Source: Thermoleophilaceae bacterium (lineage in GTDB: Bacteria; Actinomycetota; Thermoleophilia; Solirubrobacterales; Thermoleophilaceae). From it: a stretch of DNA of 54,453 nt. A program made the position numbers and the translations under genes. The notes beneath the pieces were generated by a model. It made no database searches, was not told where the DNA came from, and saw only the letters and a program-made list of their open reading frames with translations. Below, in pieces: positions 8,465-15,906 of the stretch (within the stretch, counting starts at the first letter, position 1; every line of letters begins with the position of its first letter). The DNA lies in the NCBI GenBank assembly GCA_030447875.1, contig JAUJOA010000008.1, positions 47,383 through 101,835 on the forward strand, given 5' to 3'.

Positions 8465-9718
8465 TCACAGATAGCGCAGCACGATGTAGAGCGTCGCAAT
8501 CGCGATCGACAGCAACGTGACGGGCACCCCGATCCTCAGGAACTGGACGAAGCCGATCGGCCGACCCGCGCGCTCGGCCATGCCGGCGGCTGCCACGTTG
8601 GCCGCTGCCGCGATCAGCGTGGCATTCCCGCCGAAGCATGCGCCGAGCGAGAGCGCCCACCAGTAGGCGTTGTCCCCCGCATCCGTCTGCAGCTCCGAGA
8701 CGACCGGGATCATCGCTGTGGTGAAGGGAATGTTGTCCACGATTCCCGAGCCGACCGCCGACACCCATGTGATCCCGAGCAGCTCCGCGCTCCGGTTGCC
8801 CCCTGTGATCGAGGCGATCCCCTCAGCGACACGCCCAATCGCGCCGGTCTCCTCGAGCCCACCGACCATGACGAACAGCCCTAGGAAGAAGAAGAGCGTG
8901 GCCCACTCGATCCCGGCGAGCGCCTCCTCGAGCGACTGCCGCGTGGCCACCAACATCACCGACGCGCCGGTGAGTGCAACGGTCGCGGGCTCGATGCCGA
9001 GCGGCCCCTGGAAGAAGAAGGCCAGGATCGTGAGACCGAGGATCGGCATCGTGCGGCGGAGCTCGTCCGAGTCCTCGATCGACCTGCGTGCGTCGAGCGA
9101 CATCACCCGGGTTCGCGCCTCCGGGGCGATCTGGAACCTTCGCCGGAAGAGAAGGTAGAGGAGACCGGTGATCACGGCGAACGTGAAAGCCGCCACCGGC
9201 GCGAGATTGAATAGAAAGTCGAGGAACGAGAGGTCGGTGGCCCCGGCGATGAGGATGTTCGGCGGGTCGCCGATCAGCGTGGCGGTGCCGCCGATGTTCG
9301 AGGCGATGATCTCGATGATGATCAGCGGCACGGGCTCGATGTCGAGCGTGTCGGCGAGCAGGAACGTGATCGGCACCATCAGCAGGACCGTGGTGAGGTT
9401 GTCGAGGAACGCCGACAGGAGCGCCGTGGTGCCGGCCAGCGCCAGCACCACGGCCAGCGGGCGACCGCGCGAGATCTGCCCAGCGCGGATCGCCACGTAG
9501 TTGTAGACGCCGGTGGGCTCGGTCAGCCGGACGATGAGCATCATGCCCGCGAGCAAGCCGATCGTGTTGAAGTCGACCGCCTCGATCGCGTGCTCCTGGT
9601 CGATCGTCTGGGTCAGGACCACCAGCGCGGCCCCGATCAGCGCGACCTTGGTGCGGTGCGCCCGCTCCGAGGCGATCACCGCGAGCGCGGCGACGAAGAT
9701 GACTATCGCGACCGTCAC
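8465..9718 (-). CDS. ArsB/NhaD-superfamily (SLC13-like) permease
   Basis: A 417-residue polytopic protein of the ion-transporter superfamily that includes ArsB, NhaD and SLC13 carriers. Characteristic segments are GLLAGMMLIVRLTEPTGVYNY, LLSAFLDNLTTVLLMVPITF (the helical hairpin with conserved Asn), NIGGTATLIGDPPNILI, and the second-half repeat GSGIVDNIPFTTAMIPV and CFGGNATLIAAAANV. The paired SAFLDN/GIVDN and GDPPN/GGNAT elements are the two inverted repeats that form the substrate site. The substrate may be Na+, arsenite or a dicarboxylate; context does not decide. The GTG start overlaps the prmA stop by four bases, so it is the last gene of the hrcA-dnaJ-prmA transcript. Confidence 0.85.
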   Translation of the reverse strand: MTVAIVIFVAALAVIASERAHRTKVALIGAALVVLTQTIDQEHAIEAVDFNTIGLLAGMMLIVRLTEPTGVYNYVAIRAGQISRGRPLAVVLALAGTTALLSAFLDNLTTVLLMVPITFLLADTLDIEPVPLIIIEIIASNIGGTATLIGDPPNILIAGATDLSFLDFLFNLAPVAAFTFAVITGLLYLLFRRRFQIAPEARTRVMSLDARRSIEDSDELRRTMPILGLTILAFFFQGPLGIEPATVALTGASVMLVATRQSLEEALAGIEWATLFFFLGLFVMVGGLEETGAIGRVAEGIASITGGNRSAELLGITWVSAVGSGIVDNIPFTTAMIPVVSELQTDAGDNAYWWALSLGACFGGNATLIAAAANVAAAGMAERAGRPIGFVQFLRIGVPVTLLSIAIATLYIVLRYL

Positions 9719-10521
9719 GGGCGCTCCAGAAGAAGCGCGGTCCAGCCCTGGGATGACAGGCGCTGGCGCTCGACCAGCGGGCGGAAGGCATCGGCCACTT
9801 CATCGCCTTCCTCGTCGAGGACACCCGACGCGATCAGCGCGCGCGGAGAGCGGTCCATCAGCTCGGCCACGCGTAGAAGCAGCGGCCGCATGAGGTTGGC
9901 AGCCACGACGTCGGCCGCCGGCGGCGGCTGGTCACGGAGGTCGGTGCGCTCCACTCGTTCGAGCCTTACACCGTTGGCGCTCGCGTTCCGTCGCGTGGCC
10001 TCCAACGCGGCGCGGTCGGAGTCGAGCGCCGTGACGGGCACGAACCCGCGCTTGGCGGCCGCGATCGAGAGAACGCCGGACCCGCAGCCGAGGTCGGCGA
10101 GGGACCCGCGCACTCGCACCTCGAGCATTAGCTCGAGGCACATGCGGGTCGTGGCGTGGGCCCCGGTCCCGAACGCCTGACCGGGGTCGATCACGATCTC
10201 GGTCACCCCCGGACGGACTGCCGGACGCTCCCAGGGCGGGCGGACGTAGATCCGTCCGCCGACGAGCAGCGCCCCGTGAAAGCGCTTCCAGCGCTCCGCC
10301 CAGTCACCAGGGACCTCCTCGCCGTGCACGAGCACCCGCGTCCCGCCGAGCTCTGCCTCACCGCGCGGCAACGACGGAAGCTCTCCGGGCGCCCCGTACA
10401 CCGCGTACTCGACGACTCCGGCCGCGTCGACCTGCTCCACGCCGGACGGCGCGAGCTCGAGCAGCGCGGCGAGCACTCGCTCGCTGTCCTCGGCCGACGC
10501 CCTGATCGCGAGACGGATCAC
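9715..10521 (-). CDS. prmA: Ribosomal protein L11 methyltransferase
   Basis: PrmA transfers methyl groups from S-adenosylmethionine to amino groups of ribosomal protein L11. The protein has 268 residues, slightly shorter than the usual 290-300. The N-terminal part is the ferredoxin-like substrate-recruiting domain, and the C-terminal part is a class I methyltransferase. Visible landmarks are DPGQAFGTGAHATT at about residues 112-125, the SAM-binding DLGCGSGVLSIAA at about 143-155, and VAANLM, the PrmA form of the catalytic loop. The gene lies 34 bases after dnaJ and overlaps the permease gene. A hrcA-dnaJ-prmA order is common in Gram-positive bacteria. Confidence 0.95.
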   Translation of the reverse strand: MIRLAIRASAEDSERVLAALLELAPSGVEQVDAAGVVEYAVYGAPGELPSLPRGEAELGGTRVLVHGEEVPGDWAERWKRFHGALLVGGRIYVRPPWERPAVRPGVTEIVIDPGQAFGTGAHATTRMCLELMLEVRVRGSLADLGCGSGVLSIAAAKRGFVPVTALDSDRAALEATRRNASANGVRLERVERTDLRDQPPPAADVVAANLMRPLLLRVAELMDRSPRALIASGVLDEEGDEVADAFRPLVERQRLSSQGWTALLLERP

Positions 10522-10555
10522 GACCGCCGCTTGTCTCGCCGCGTCCTGCGCGGTC

Positions 10556-11692
10556 TCAGCGCAGCGCCCGCTTGACCCGAGCGAAGAGCGAGTCCTCGCT
10601 GCGGTCTCGAAGGTTCGTCTCGGTCAACGTGTTCGCCAGCTGCTCCAGCAGCTCGCGCTGCTCACGAGAGAGCTCCCGTGGGATGACGACGTTCACGACC
10701 ACCTTTTGATCGCCACGACCGCCACGGCGCAGCGACGGCATTCCACGGCCGGCGAGCGTCAGGATGGTCCCAGGCTGAGTGCCCGGCTTCACCGTGAGGT
10801 CCTCCTCCCCGTCCAGGGTCGGGACCTTCACGGTCGTGCCCAGCGCCGCCGCCGGTGCCGGGAGGTCCACGACGGAGACCAGGTCGTTGCCGTCGCGCAC
10901 GAAGCGCTCGTCGGCCTCGACCCTGACCAGCACGTAGAGGTCGCCCGGTGGCCCGCCGCGCTCGCCGGCGTGGCCGCGGCCCGTGACCCGAATCCGCTGA
11001 TCGTCGGCGATCCCCGCCGGGATGTCCACGGCAAGCGACTTGCGTGCGGCCTCCCGGCCCCGCCCCCGGCAGCGTGTACAGGGCGTCCTCGCCAGCTTTC
11101 CCTCACCGCCACAGACGTCGCAGGCATGAGCGCGCACGAGTTGCCCGAACGCCGACCGCGCCATGGTGCGCAGTTGTCCCGTCCCTCCACAGCGCTCGCA
11201 CGTCTCGATCGGCGTGCCCGGCTCGGCGCCGTTGCCGCGACAGCGCTCGCACGGGCCCACGGCGTCGTACTCCACGTCGGCCGTCGTGCCCGAGGCGGCC
11301 TGCCCGAGCGTTATCTCGACGCTCACCGCGATGTCGCCGCCCTGTACCGCGCCGCTTCCGCTGAAGCCTCCGCGTCCGAACGGGTCGCCCCCCGCCCCGC
11401 CGCCGAAGAACGCGTCGAAGATGTCGGCGAATGATCCGAAGCCCTGTGACGCCGACGAGAAGCCGCTCGAGCTGAGCCCGTCGTGGCCGTAGCGGTCGTA
11501 GATCGACCGCCGCTCCACGTCGGAGAGGATCTCGTAGGCCTCGGCGGCCTCCTTGAACTTCTCCTCGGCGTTCGCGTCGTGGCGGTTCACGTCCGGATGA
11601 AGCTCGCGCGCGAGCTTTCTGAAGGACTTCTTGATCTCCCCGTCGGAGGCGTCGCGCGCGACGCCGAGGAGCTCGTACGGGTCCTGTCTCAT
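10556..11692 (-). CDS. dnaJ: Chaperone DnaJ
   Basis: A 378-residue type I Hsp40 co-chaperone that delivers unfolded proteins to DnaK and stimulates its ATPase. The J domain covers residues 4-70 with the essential HPD at 32-34. A Gly/Phe/Ser-rich linker follows (about 74-120). The zinc-binding domain has four CxxCxGxG-like repeats: Cys148/151, 165/168, 191/194 and 205/208. The C-terminal substrate-binding domain runs to the end (VKPGTQPGTILTLAGRGMPSLR). Its ATG overlaps the hrcA stop by four bases, so the two are translated together. No dnaK or grpE is present in the window, so this is the separate hrcA-linked dnaJ found in many Actinobacteria. Confidence 0.97.
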   Translation of the reverse strand: MRQDPYELLGVARDASDGEIKKSFRKLARELHPDVNRHDANAEEKFKEAAEAYEILSDVERRSIYDRYGHDGLSSSGFSSASQGFGSFADIFDAFFGGGAGGDPFGRGGFSGSGAVQGGDIAVSVEITLGQAASGTTADVEYDAVGPCERCRGNGAEPGTPIETCERCGGTGQLRTMARSAFGQLVRAHACDVCGGEGKLARTPCTRCRGRGREAARKSLAVDIPAGIADDQRIRVTGRGHAGERGGPPGDLYVLVRVEADERFVRDGNDLVSVVDLPAPAAALGTTVKVPTLDGEEDLTVKPGTQPGTILTLAGRGMPSLRRGGRGDQKVVVNVVIPRELSREQRELLEQLANTLTETNLRDRSEDSLFARVKRALR

Positions 11693-12714
11693 TCGTCGTA
11701 GAGGTCGCCGACGAAGCGGGACAGCCCGGCCGCCGCCTCACGGACGGAGATGATCGCCGTGGCGTAGTCCATCCGCAGCGGACCGAGCACGCTCACGGTG
11801 CCGAGGTTGCGGCTCGCCACGCCGTAGTTGGCCGCCACGAGGCTGAGCTCCCGAAGCTCGGGGGCCTCGTTCTCGCGGCCGATGCGCAGGTAGACCCGCG
11901 GTTCTTCGAGGGCTCCCCGCAGGAAGGAGAGCAGCGCCACCCGACGCTCCAGAACCTGCATCAGATCGCTGAGCTGAGAGAGCTCTTGGAAGCGATCTTC
12001 GGAGAGAAGGCGCGACGCGCCCTCGACGTAGAGCGTGTCCTCGGCGGTGGCCTCGAGCTCGGTGAACGCCGGCGCCAGAGTGGCGAGGAAGTCCTGCTCG
12101 GCGGCGGAGAGCGCCGGATCGCTCAACTTGGCCTGGAGCGTCCGGGCGCCCAGGCGGATCCCGCCCAGGGCCTCGTTCAGGTAGCTCACCGCCCAGTCGA
12201 CGAGACCGGGATCGAGCGCCTCCTCGTACGAGATCACTCGCTTGGTGACCCCGCCGGTCGACGTGATGACCACCACCATCGCCAGCTGGGGCTGGAGCGG
12301 CAGCACCTCGACGCGGCGGATGGTGGTCGTGCCGATCGGGGGCGCCGAGACGATCGCCAAGAGGTCGGTGACCTGGGAGAGCTGCTCGGTAGTCGTACGC
12401 ATGGCCTCATCGACCTCTCGCCTCATCGCGCTGAGCTGCAGGCCGCGGGGCGGCGCGGGGAGCGCGCCGTTCTCGAGCAGGTCATCGACGAAGAAGCGGT
12501 ACCCCCGGTCGGTAGGCACCCGGCCCGCTGACGTGTGCGGGTGCTGGAGCAGGCCGAGCTCCTCGAGCTGGGCGAGCTCCGCCCTGATCGTCGACGGGCC
12601 CCACTCCATGTCGCCCTGCGCGGCCAGCCACTTGGACCCCACGGGCTCGCCGATCTCCACGTGGCCCTCCACCACCTTGCGGAGGACGAAGGCTTGGCGC
12701 GCGGTGAGTTCCAC
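11689..12714 (-). CDS. hrcA: Heat-inducible transcription repressor HrcA
   Basis: A 341-residue repressor of heat-shock operons. The N-terminal winged helix (about residues 1-75, LTARQAFVLRKVVEGHVEIGEPVGSKWLAA) binds DNA. The central GAF-like and C-terminal parts (LLSFLRGALEEPRVYLRIG, GTVSVLGPLRMDYATAIISVREAA) handle dimerisation and GroEL sensing, as known for the family. The GTG start is chosen because it begins at the conserved winged helix and has TAGCAT seven bases upstream with no ribosome binding site, which suggests a leaderless transcript. No CIRCE operator (TTAGCACTC-N9-GAGTGCTAA) is visible upstream; instead there is a repeated TGGCAGTTGAC element. The gene heads the hrcA-dnaJ-prmA-permease transcript. 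Confidence 0.95.
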   Translation of the reverse strand: MELTARQAFVLRKVVEGHVEIGEPVGSKWLAAQGDMEWGPSTIRAELAQLEELGLLQHPHTSAGRVPTDRGYRFFVDDLLENGALPAPPRGLQLSAMRREVDEAMRTTTEQLSQVTDLLAIVSAPPIGTTTIRRVEVLPLQPQLAMVVVITSTGGVTKRVISYEEALDPGLVDWAVSYLNEALGGIRLGARTLQAKLSDPALSAAEQDFLATLAPAFTELEATAEDTLYVEGASRLLSEDRFQELSQLSDLMQVLERRVALLSFLRGALEEPRVYLRIGRENEAPELRELSLVAANYGVASRNLGTVSVLGPLRMDYATAIISVREAAAGLSRFVGDLYDE

Positions 12715-12727
12715 GCGTTAGATGCTA
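12715..12727 (-). promoter_or_regulatory. Probable leaderless -10 box before hrcA
   Basis: Minus-strand TAGCAT occupies 12727-12722, seven bases before the hrcA GTG at 12714. There is no Shine-Dalgarno sequence between them. Confidence 0.4.
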
Positions 12728-12729
12728 GA

Positions 12730-12798
12730 TGGCAGTTGACAGTTGACGGTGGCAGTTGACAGCGCCGCCGTCGGCTCCAGCCGAACTGTCAACTGCCA
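12730..12798. repeat. Direct and inverted copies of TGGCAGTTGACAG between hadB and hrcA
   Basis: TGGCAGTTGACAG occurs at 12730-12742 and again at 12750-12762, and its exact reverse complement CTGTCAACTGCCA is at 12786-12798. The second and third copies can form a 13-bp stem around a 23-base loop; four more pairs (ACGG/CCGT) extend it past a one-base bulge. The loop contains a smaller inverted repeat. The element sits between the hadB stop (12803) and the hrcA promoter. It could be a terminator for the hadB transcript, an operator for hrcA or a dispersed repeat. It has no T-run, so a classical terminator is less likely. Confidence 0.6.
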
Positions 12799-12802
12799 GC
12801 CG

Positions 12803-13156
12803 TCAGCCCAGTTCGAGCTCGGCTTCTGCGTTGCGAATGATCTGGTTGCCGCTCTGCTCGGCAACCGTGTCGACGAACGCGCGGCCGTCGCGCATCTCCT
12901 TGACCTCGCCGGAGACCGTGATCTCCTGCTCGGGGAAGCCCATGCCGCGAAACTGGACCGACAGCCGCCGGAGGGCGCGCGGGTCCCCGTCCGCCGCCGC
13001 GACGTTCGCGCGCGCGACCTGGGCCATGGCGTAGAGGCCGTGGAGGATGTTGCCGGGGAGGCCCACCGCCTTCGCGAACTCGGGGTCGATGTGGATCGGG
13101 TTGAAATCGCCCGAGGCGCCCGCGTACCGATGCGGCACGTACTTGTCAGGCGTCAC
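12803..13156 (-). CDS. hadB: MaoC-like (3R)-hydroxyacyl-ACP dehydratase subunit, HadB type
   Basis: A hot-dog-fold hydratase/dehydratase. The hydratase-2 motif is intact: YAGASGDFNPIHIDPEFAK, with the catalytic Asp and His, followed by LPGNILHG. In the HadAB enzyme of Actinobacteria the B subunit carries the catalytic residues and dehydrates 3-hydroxyacyl-ACP during fatty acid elongation. The interval given starts at GTG 13156, but the same frame codes upstream for the conserved N-terminus IDAGDRIPDLK without any ATG, GTG or TTG. The true start is probably ACG at 13192 or ATC at 13189, behind a good AAGGAG. The HadA partner lies 1.5 kb upstream, separated by two ferritin-like genes. The gene starts about 20 bases after the ferritin-like A gene. 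Confidence 0.85.
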   Translation of the reverse strand: MTPDKYVPHRYAGASGDFNPIHIDPEFAKAVGLPGNILHGLYAMAQVARANVAAADGDPRALRRLSVQFRGMGFPEQEITVSGEVKEMRDGRAFVDTVAEQSGNQIIRNAEAELELG

Positions 13157-13209
13157 CTTGAGGTCCGGGATGCGGTCGCCGGCGTCGATCGTCGATCTCC
13201 TTGTCGGTC

Positions 13210-13854
13210 TTAGGACTTGATGAACGGGGCGACCTTGTCGAGCACCTCGTTCTGCCTCAGCATGTCGTCGAACGCGGTGGGAGCGATCTCCTCTCCCCGC
13301 TGAGCCCTGATCAGGGCGGCGTGGCGGCCCTCCACCTGGACGATGGTGCCGGCCGCCTCCAGGACGTCCTTCGACTGGATCGCCGTGGCAGCGCCGTTGT
13401 AAGCGCTGACGCCCGTGTCCTCGAAGTCCTGCGCGAGCTCGAAGTAGCTGCCCTCGTCCTCGAAGGCATCGCCGAAGTCGAGCTTCGGCGCCTTCGTCGG
13501 TTGGCCGCCAAGGTCCTTGATCATGGCCGTCAGGGCATCGACGTGTGCGGCCTCGTCCTCCGCGAGTTGCTCGGTCAGCGCCCTGGCGTCGCCGCTCAGC
13601 CCGCCGACCCGCTTCAGCGCTTCGTCGTAGAACGTGGCCTCGAGGATCTCGAGCGTGAGCGCGAAGTTCAGGATGTCGGCGTCGGGCGCCGCCGTGCCCT
13701 CCTGGGCGAAGGAGCGCTGGACGAACGGGCCCACCACACCCATGCCGTAGACAGCGCCCGCGGCCAGCGCCCCGCGAAGGACGAAAGAGCTGCGCGTCAT
13801 GCCATGGACATCGACCGCGGCAAGCTCGGGGACCGTCAGCTTCGAATTGGGCAT
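13210..13854 (-). CDS. Ferritin-like domain protein, type A, copy 1
   Basis: A 214-residue protein with an N-terminal export-type segment (MTRSSFVLRGALAAGAVYGM to about residue 50, with no lipobox) and a four-helix ferritin-like domain (Ferritin_2 type). Candidate metal ligands are in NFALTLEILEATFYDEAL, LAEDEAAHVDAL and VQVEGRHAALI, the paired E...ExxH pattern of this fold. Actinobacteria often carry several such extracytoplasmic proteins; their role, perhaps iron handling or oxidative protection, is not established. A strong ribosome binding site (GAAAGGA) precedes the ATG at 13854. It follows the type B gene by 28 bases and is a close paralogue of the protein at 15239-15874. The larger open frame extending upstream is read through the neighbouring gene and is not used. 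Confidence 0.88.
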   Translation of the reverse strand: MPNSKLTVPELAAVDVHGMTRSSFVLRGALAAGAVYGMGVVGPFVQRSFAQEGTAAPDADILNFALTLEILEATFYDEALKRVGGLSGDARALTEQLAEDEAAHVDALTAMIKDLGGQPTKAPKLDFGDAFEDEGSYFELAQDFEDTGVSAYNGAATAIQSKDVLEAAGTIVQVEGRHAALIRAQRGEEIAPTAFDDMLRQNEVLDKVAPFIKS

Positions 13855-13882
13855 CTCTGTCCTTTCGGAAATTCGGTCGCCG

Positions 13883-14584
13883 CTAGCTCGCGAGGAAGGG
13901 CTGGACCTTCTTGAGAACGGTCTCCATGTCCATCGGCTTCGAGAATGGACCGTCCGGGATGCTGCCGACGAGCTGCTTGCCGCTCTCGAACCCGTTGCGG
14001 GCGAGCTCGTTGAACCTAGCGGCGTGCCGCGCTTCGACCGTGTGGATCGACAGGGCGGCCTCCAGGATCCGCGGGTTCTCGATCCGGGCCGCCTGCCCCA
14101 GGTAGGCGGCGGCGCCAAGGTTCTCGACGAGTGCGGCCGTCTCGATGATCGTCGGCTCGCCGCCCGCCAGGACCGCGTCGAAGTCCGTCTCGGGCGGCTC
14201 GTTGGGCACCGCACCGAGGTTCTCGACCGTCAGCCTCAAGGCGTCCGCGTGCTCCTTCTCGTTGCCGTACACCTCCTCGACGAGCTTGCGCACCTTGCGA
14301 TCCTTGACCTCTCCGCTCTCCAGGATCTGGTCATAGAAGTCCTCCTCGAGCAGCTCGAGCGTGAGCGCGTACTGGACGATGCCGAGATCCCCGCCGGCCG
14401 ACCCCGTGGTGGGCTCAGCGTCCGGGGGCTCTTCCGCGCTCCCGCCGCAGGCGGCGAGAAGGGTGGCGAAGGCACCCGCGGCGCCCGTGCCGCCGACCAT
14501 CGCCATGAATCGCTTGCGCGACCACGAATCGCTCGACATCGGCCCCTGCTGAGCGCCCCTCGACTCAGTCTCCACCTTCTCCAC
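13883..14584 (-). CDS. Ferritin-like lipoprotein, type B, copy 1
   Basis: About 233 residues from GTG 14584, which has a GAGGGAG ribosome binding site. The N-terminus carries a Tat-like signal (SRKRFMAMVGGTGAAGAF) ending in a lipobox (LAACGG), so the protein is probably exported folded and lipidated. The mature part is a ferritin-like four-helix domain: IVQYALTLELLEEDFYDQIL, VYGNEKEHADALRL and SIHTVEARHAARFNELA supply E/ExxH candidate ligands. The C-terminus (DGPFSKPMDMETVLKKVQPFLAS) is shared with copy 2. The gene has its own likely -10 box at 14620-14625, with a palindrome at the expected -35 position. It is followed by the type A gene, and both lie between hadA and hadB. Confidence 0.88.
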   Translation of the reverse strand: MEKVETESRGAQQGPMSSDSWSRKRFMAMVGGTGAAGAFATLLAACGGSAEEPPDAEPTTGSAGGDLGIVQYALTLELLEEDFYDQILESGEVKDRKVRKLVEEVYGNEKEHADALRLTVENLGAVPNEPPETDFDAVLAGGEPTIIETAALVENLGAAAYLGQAARIENPRILEAALSIHTVEARHAARFNELARNGFESGKQLVGSIPDGPFSKPMDMETVLKKVQPFLAS

Positions 14585-14619
14585 GGCCTCTCCCTCGGAT
14601 GGCGTTGGTGTCTCGACAG

Positions 14620-14653
14620 ACTCTACGGAAAGCGGGAGAACCGTGCGACGGTT
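14620..14653 (-). promoter_or_regulatory. Promoter with palindromic operator candidate upstream of ferritin-like B gene
   Basis: On the minus strand the perfect palindrome AACCGT-CGC-ACGGTT (14653-14639) follows the hadA stop and is followed at 14625-14620 by TAGAGT, a good TAnnnT -10 box. A transcript starting near 14612 would have a leader of about 28 bases with a GAGGGAG ribosome binding site before GTG 14584. The palindrome covers the -35 region, as a repressor or activator site would. It could instead act as a weak terminator for hadA. Confidence 0.45.
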
Positions 14654-14661
14654 GCGCGCGC

Positions 14662-15102
14662 TCAACCGCCGCGGACGATGTTGGTCCAGGTTCCGCGGAC
14701 GACGTCCGTGGCGTCCTGGTTCCTGGAGTTCGACTCGAAGACGTAGAACGCCTTGCCGTCCTTCTCGTAGACGTCCTTGACGGTTGCGGTCGTGACGACC
14801 GTGTCTCCCGCACAGACGGGCTCGGCCCAGACGAACTCCTGGCTTCCGTGCAGCATCATCATGAGGTTGATGCCGAGCTCAGGGTCCAGGATGGCGGGCG
14901 CCATGGCTCCCGCCGAGTAGACCACCGCGAACATCGGCGGAGCGACCACGTCACGGAACCCCGCGGCCCGCGCCGCCTCGCGGTCCTGGTGGACCGGGGA
15001 GCCCTCACCGACCGCGCTCGCATACTCGCGGATCTTCTCGCGGCCGACCTCGTACTCGAACGGCGGGTACGTCTTGCCGATGTTCGTCGTGTCGACCGCC
15101 AC
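14662..15102 (-). CDS. hadA: MaoC-like dehydratase subunit, HadA type (FAS1_DH region)
   Basis: About 146 residues with the hot-dog fold of the FAS1_DH/HadA family: IGKTYPPFEYEVGREKIREYA, GSPVHQDREAARAAGFRDVVAPPMF and the long central helix region. In HadAB and HadBC the A or C subunit lacks the catalytic pair and shapes the acyl-binding tunnel, while HadB is catalytic. GTG 15102 is chosen because it lies directly before the conserved domain and has a TAAGGT ribosome binding site; the open frame extends further upstream without conserved sequence. The gene is normally next to hadB, but here hadB is 1.5 kb away beyond a ferritin-like gene pair. A terminator-like hairpin separates it from the upstream ferritin-like pair. 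Confidence 0.87.
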   Translation of the reverse strand: MAVDTTNIGKTYPPFEYEVGREKIREYASAVGEGSPVHQDREAARAAGFRDVVAPPMFAVVYSAGAMAPAILDPELGINLMMMLHGSQEFVWAEPVCAGDTVVTTATVKDVYEKDGKAFYVFESNSRNQDATDVVRGTWTNIVRGG

Positions 15103-15167
15103 GGCGCGAGACCTTACATGCAGGCCGGACCCGGCGGCGAGAGCGCCACCGTACCGGCCCACAACGA

Positions 15168-15206
15168 GCAAAAGGGCGCGGCCGCTTGCGCGACCGCGCC
15201 CCTTGC
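15168..15206 (-). terminator. Rho-independent terminator candidate after ferritin-like A copy 2
   Basis: On the minus strand GGGCGCGG (15201-15194) pairs with CCGCGCCC (15181-15174) around a 12-base loop, flanked by AAGG and CTTT pairs and followed by TTTT. It lies 30-70 bases after the stop codon at 15239 and just before hadA, so it probably ends the transcript of ferritin-like copy 2. Confidence 0.65.
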
Positions 15207-15238
15207 TCTAGCCGAAAGGAAGGAGGGTGACCTCCCGA

Positions 15239-15874
15239 CTAGGACTTGATGAACGGCATCACCGCGTCGAGGACTTCCTGCATGTCGAGCGTCTCGTCGA
15301 ACGCCGTCGGCGCGGGGTTCTCTCCACGCGTCAGCCGGATCAGTCCGGCATGGCGACCTTCGATCTGGACGATCGACCCGGCCGCGGCCAGGATCTCCTT
15401 AGACTCGATCTCCGGCGCGGCGCCGTTATAGGCGCTCACCCCGGTGTCCTCGAACGTCTGCGCCAGCTCGAGGTACGAGTCCTCGTCCTGGAAGGCGTCA
15501 CCGAAGTCGACCTTCGGGGCCTTCACCGGCTTGCCGCCGAGGTCCTTGATCGTGGCCGTCAGCGTGTCGACGTGCGCGGCCTCGTCCTCGGCGAGCTGCT
15601 CGGTGAGTGACTTGTTCTCGCCACTGAGGCCCTTGACCTGCGTGAGGGCCTCGTCGTAGAACGCGCTCTCCAGGTACTCCAGCGTCAGGGCGAAGTTCAA
15701 TATGTCGACGTCGCCCCCCTCCTGAGACATCGCCTGCTTCACGAACGGGCCCACCGCCGCGCCGCCATAGACCGCGCCAGCGGCGAGGGTACTCTTGAGG
15801 ATGAACGAGCTGCGCGTCATCCCGTCGATCTCAACGGCGGCCAGCTCTGGGACCGCCAGCTTCGAGTTAGACAT
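15239..15874 (-). CDS. Ferritin-like domain protein, type A, copy 2
   Basis: A 211-residue paralogue of the protein at 13210-13854, alignable without effort over its whole length: MSNSKLAVPELAAVEIDGM against MPNSKLTVPELAAVDVHGM, then EQLAEDEAAHVDTLTATIKD, and both end in PFIKS. It has the same export-type N-terminus (MTRSSFILKSTLAAGAVYGG) and no lipobox. Candidate ligands lie in NFALTLEYLESAFYDEAL, EDEAAHVDTL and VQIEGRHAGLI. A GAAAGGA ribosome binding site precedes the ATG. It starts 32 bases after the type B copy 2 gene and ends at a terminator-like hairpin. The function is not established. Confidence 0.88.
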   Translation of the reverse strand: MSNSKLAVPELAAVEIDGMTRSSFILKSTLAAGAVYGGAAVGPFVKQAMSQEGGDVDILNFALTLEYLESAFYDEALTQVKGLSGENKSLTEQLAEDEAAHVDTLTATIKDLGGKPVKAPKVDFGDAFQDEDSYLELAQTFEDTGVSAYNGAAPEIESKEILAAAGSIVQIEGRHAGLIRLTRGENPAPTAFDETLDMQEVLDAVMPFIKS

Positions 15875-15906
15875 GTTGTGTGTCCTTTCTTCCATCTGGT
15901 CGGTCG

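Noticed and set aside
12715-12802. CIRCE operator upstream of hrcA
   Set aside because: No TTAGCACTC-N9-GAGTGCTAA or near match was found by eye.
13855-14214. Upstream extension of ferritin-like A1
   Set aside because: It is an out-of-frame reading of B1 with Arg/Ser-rich composition.
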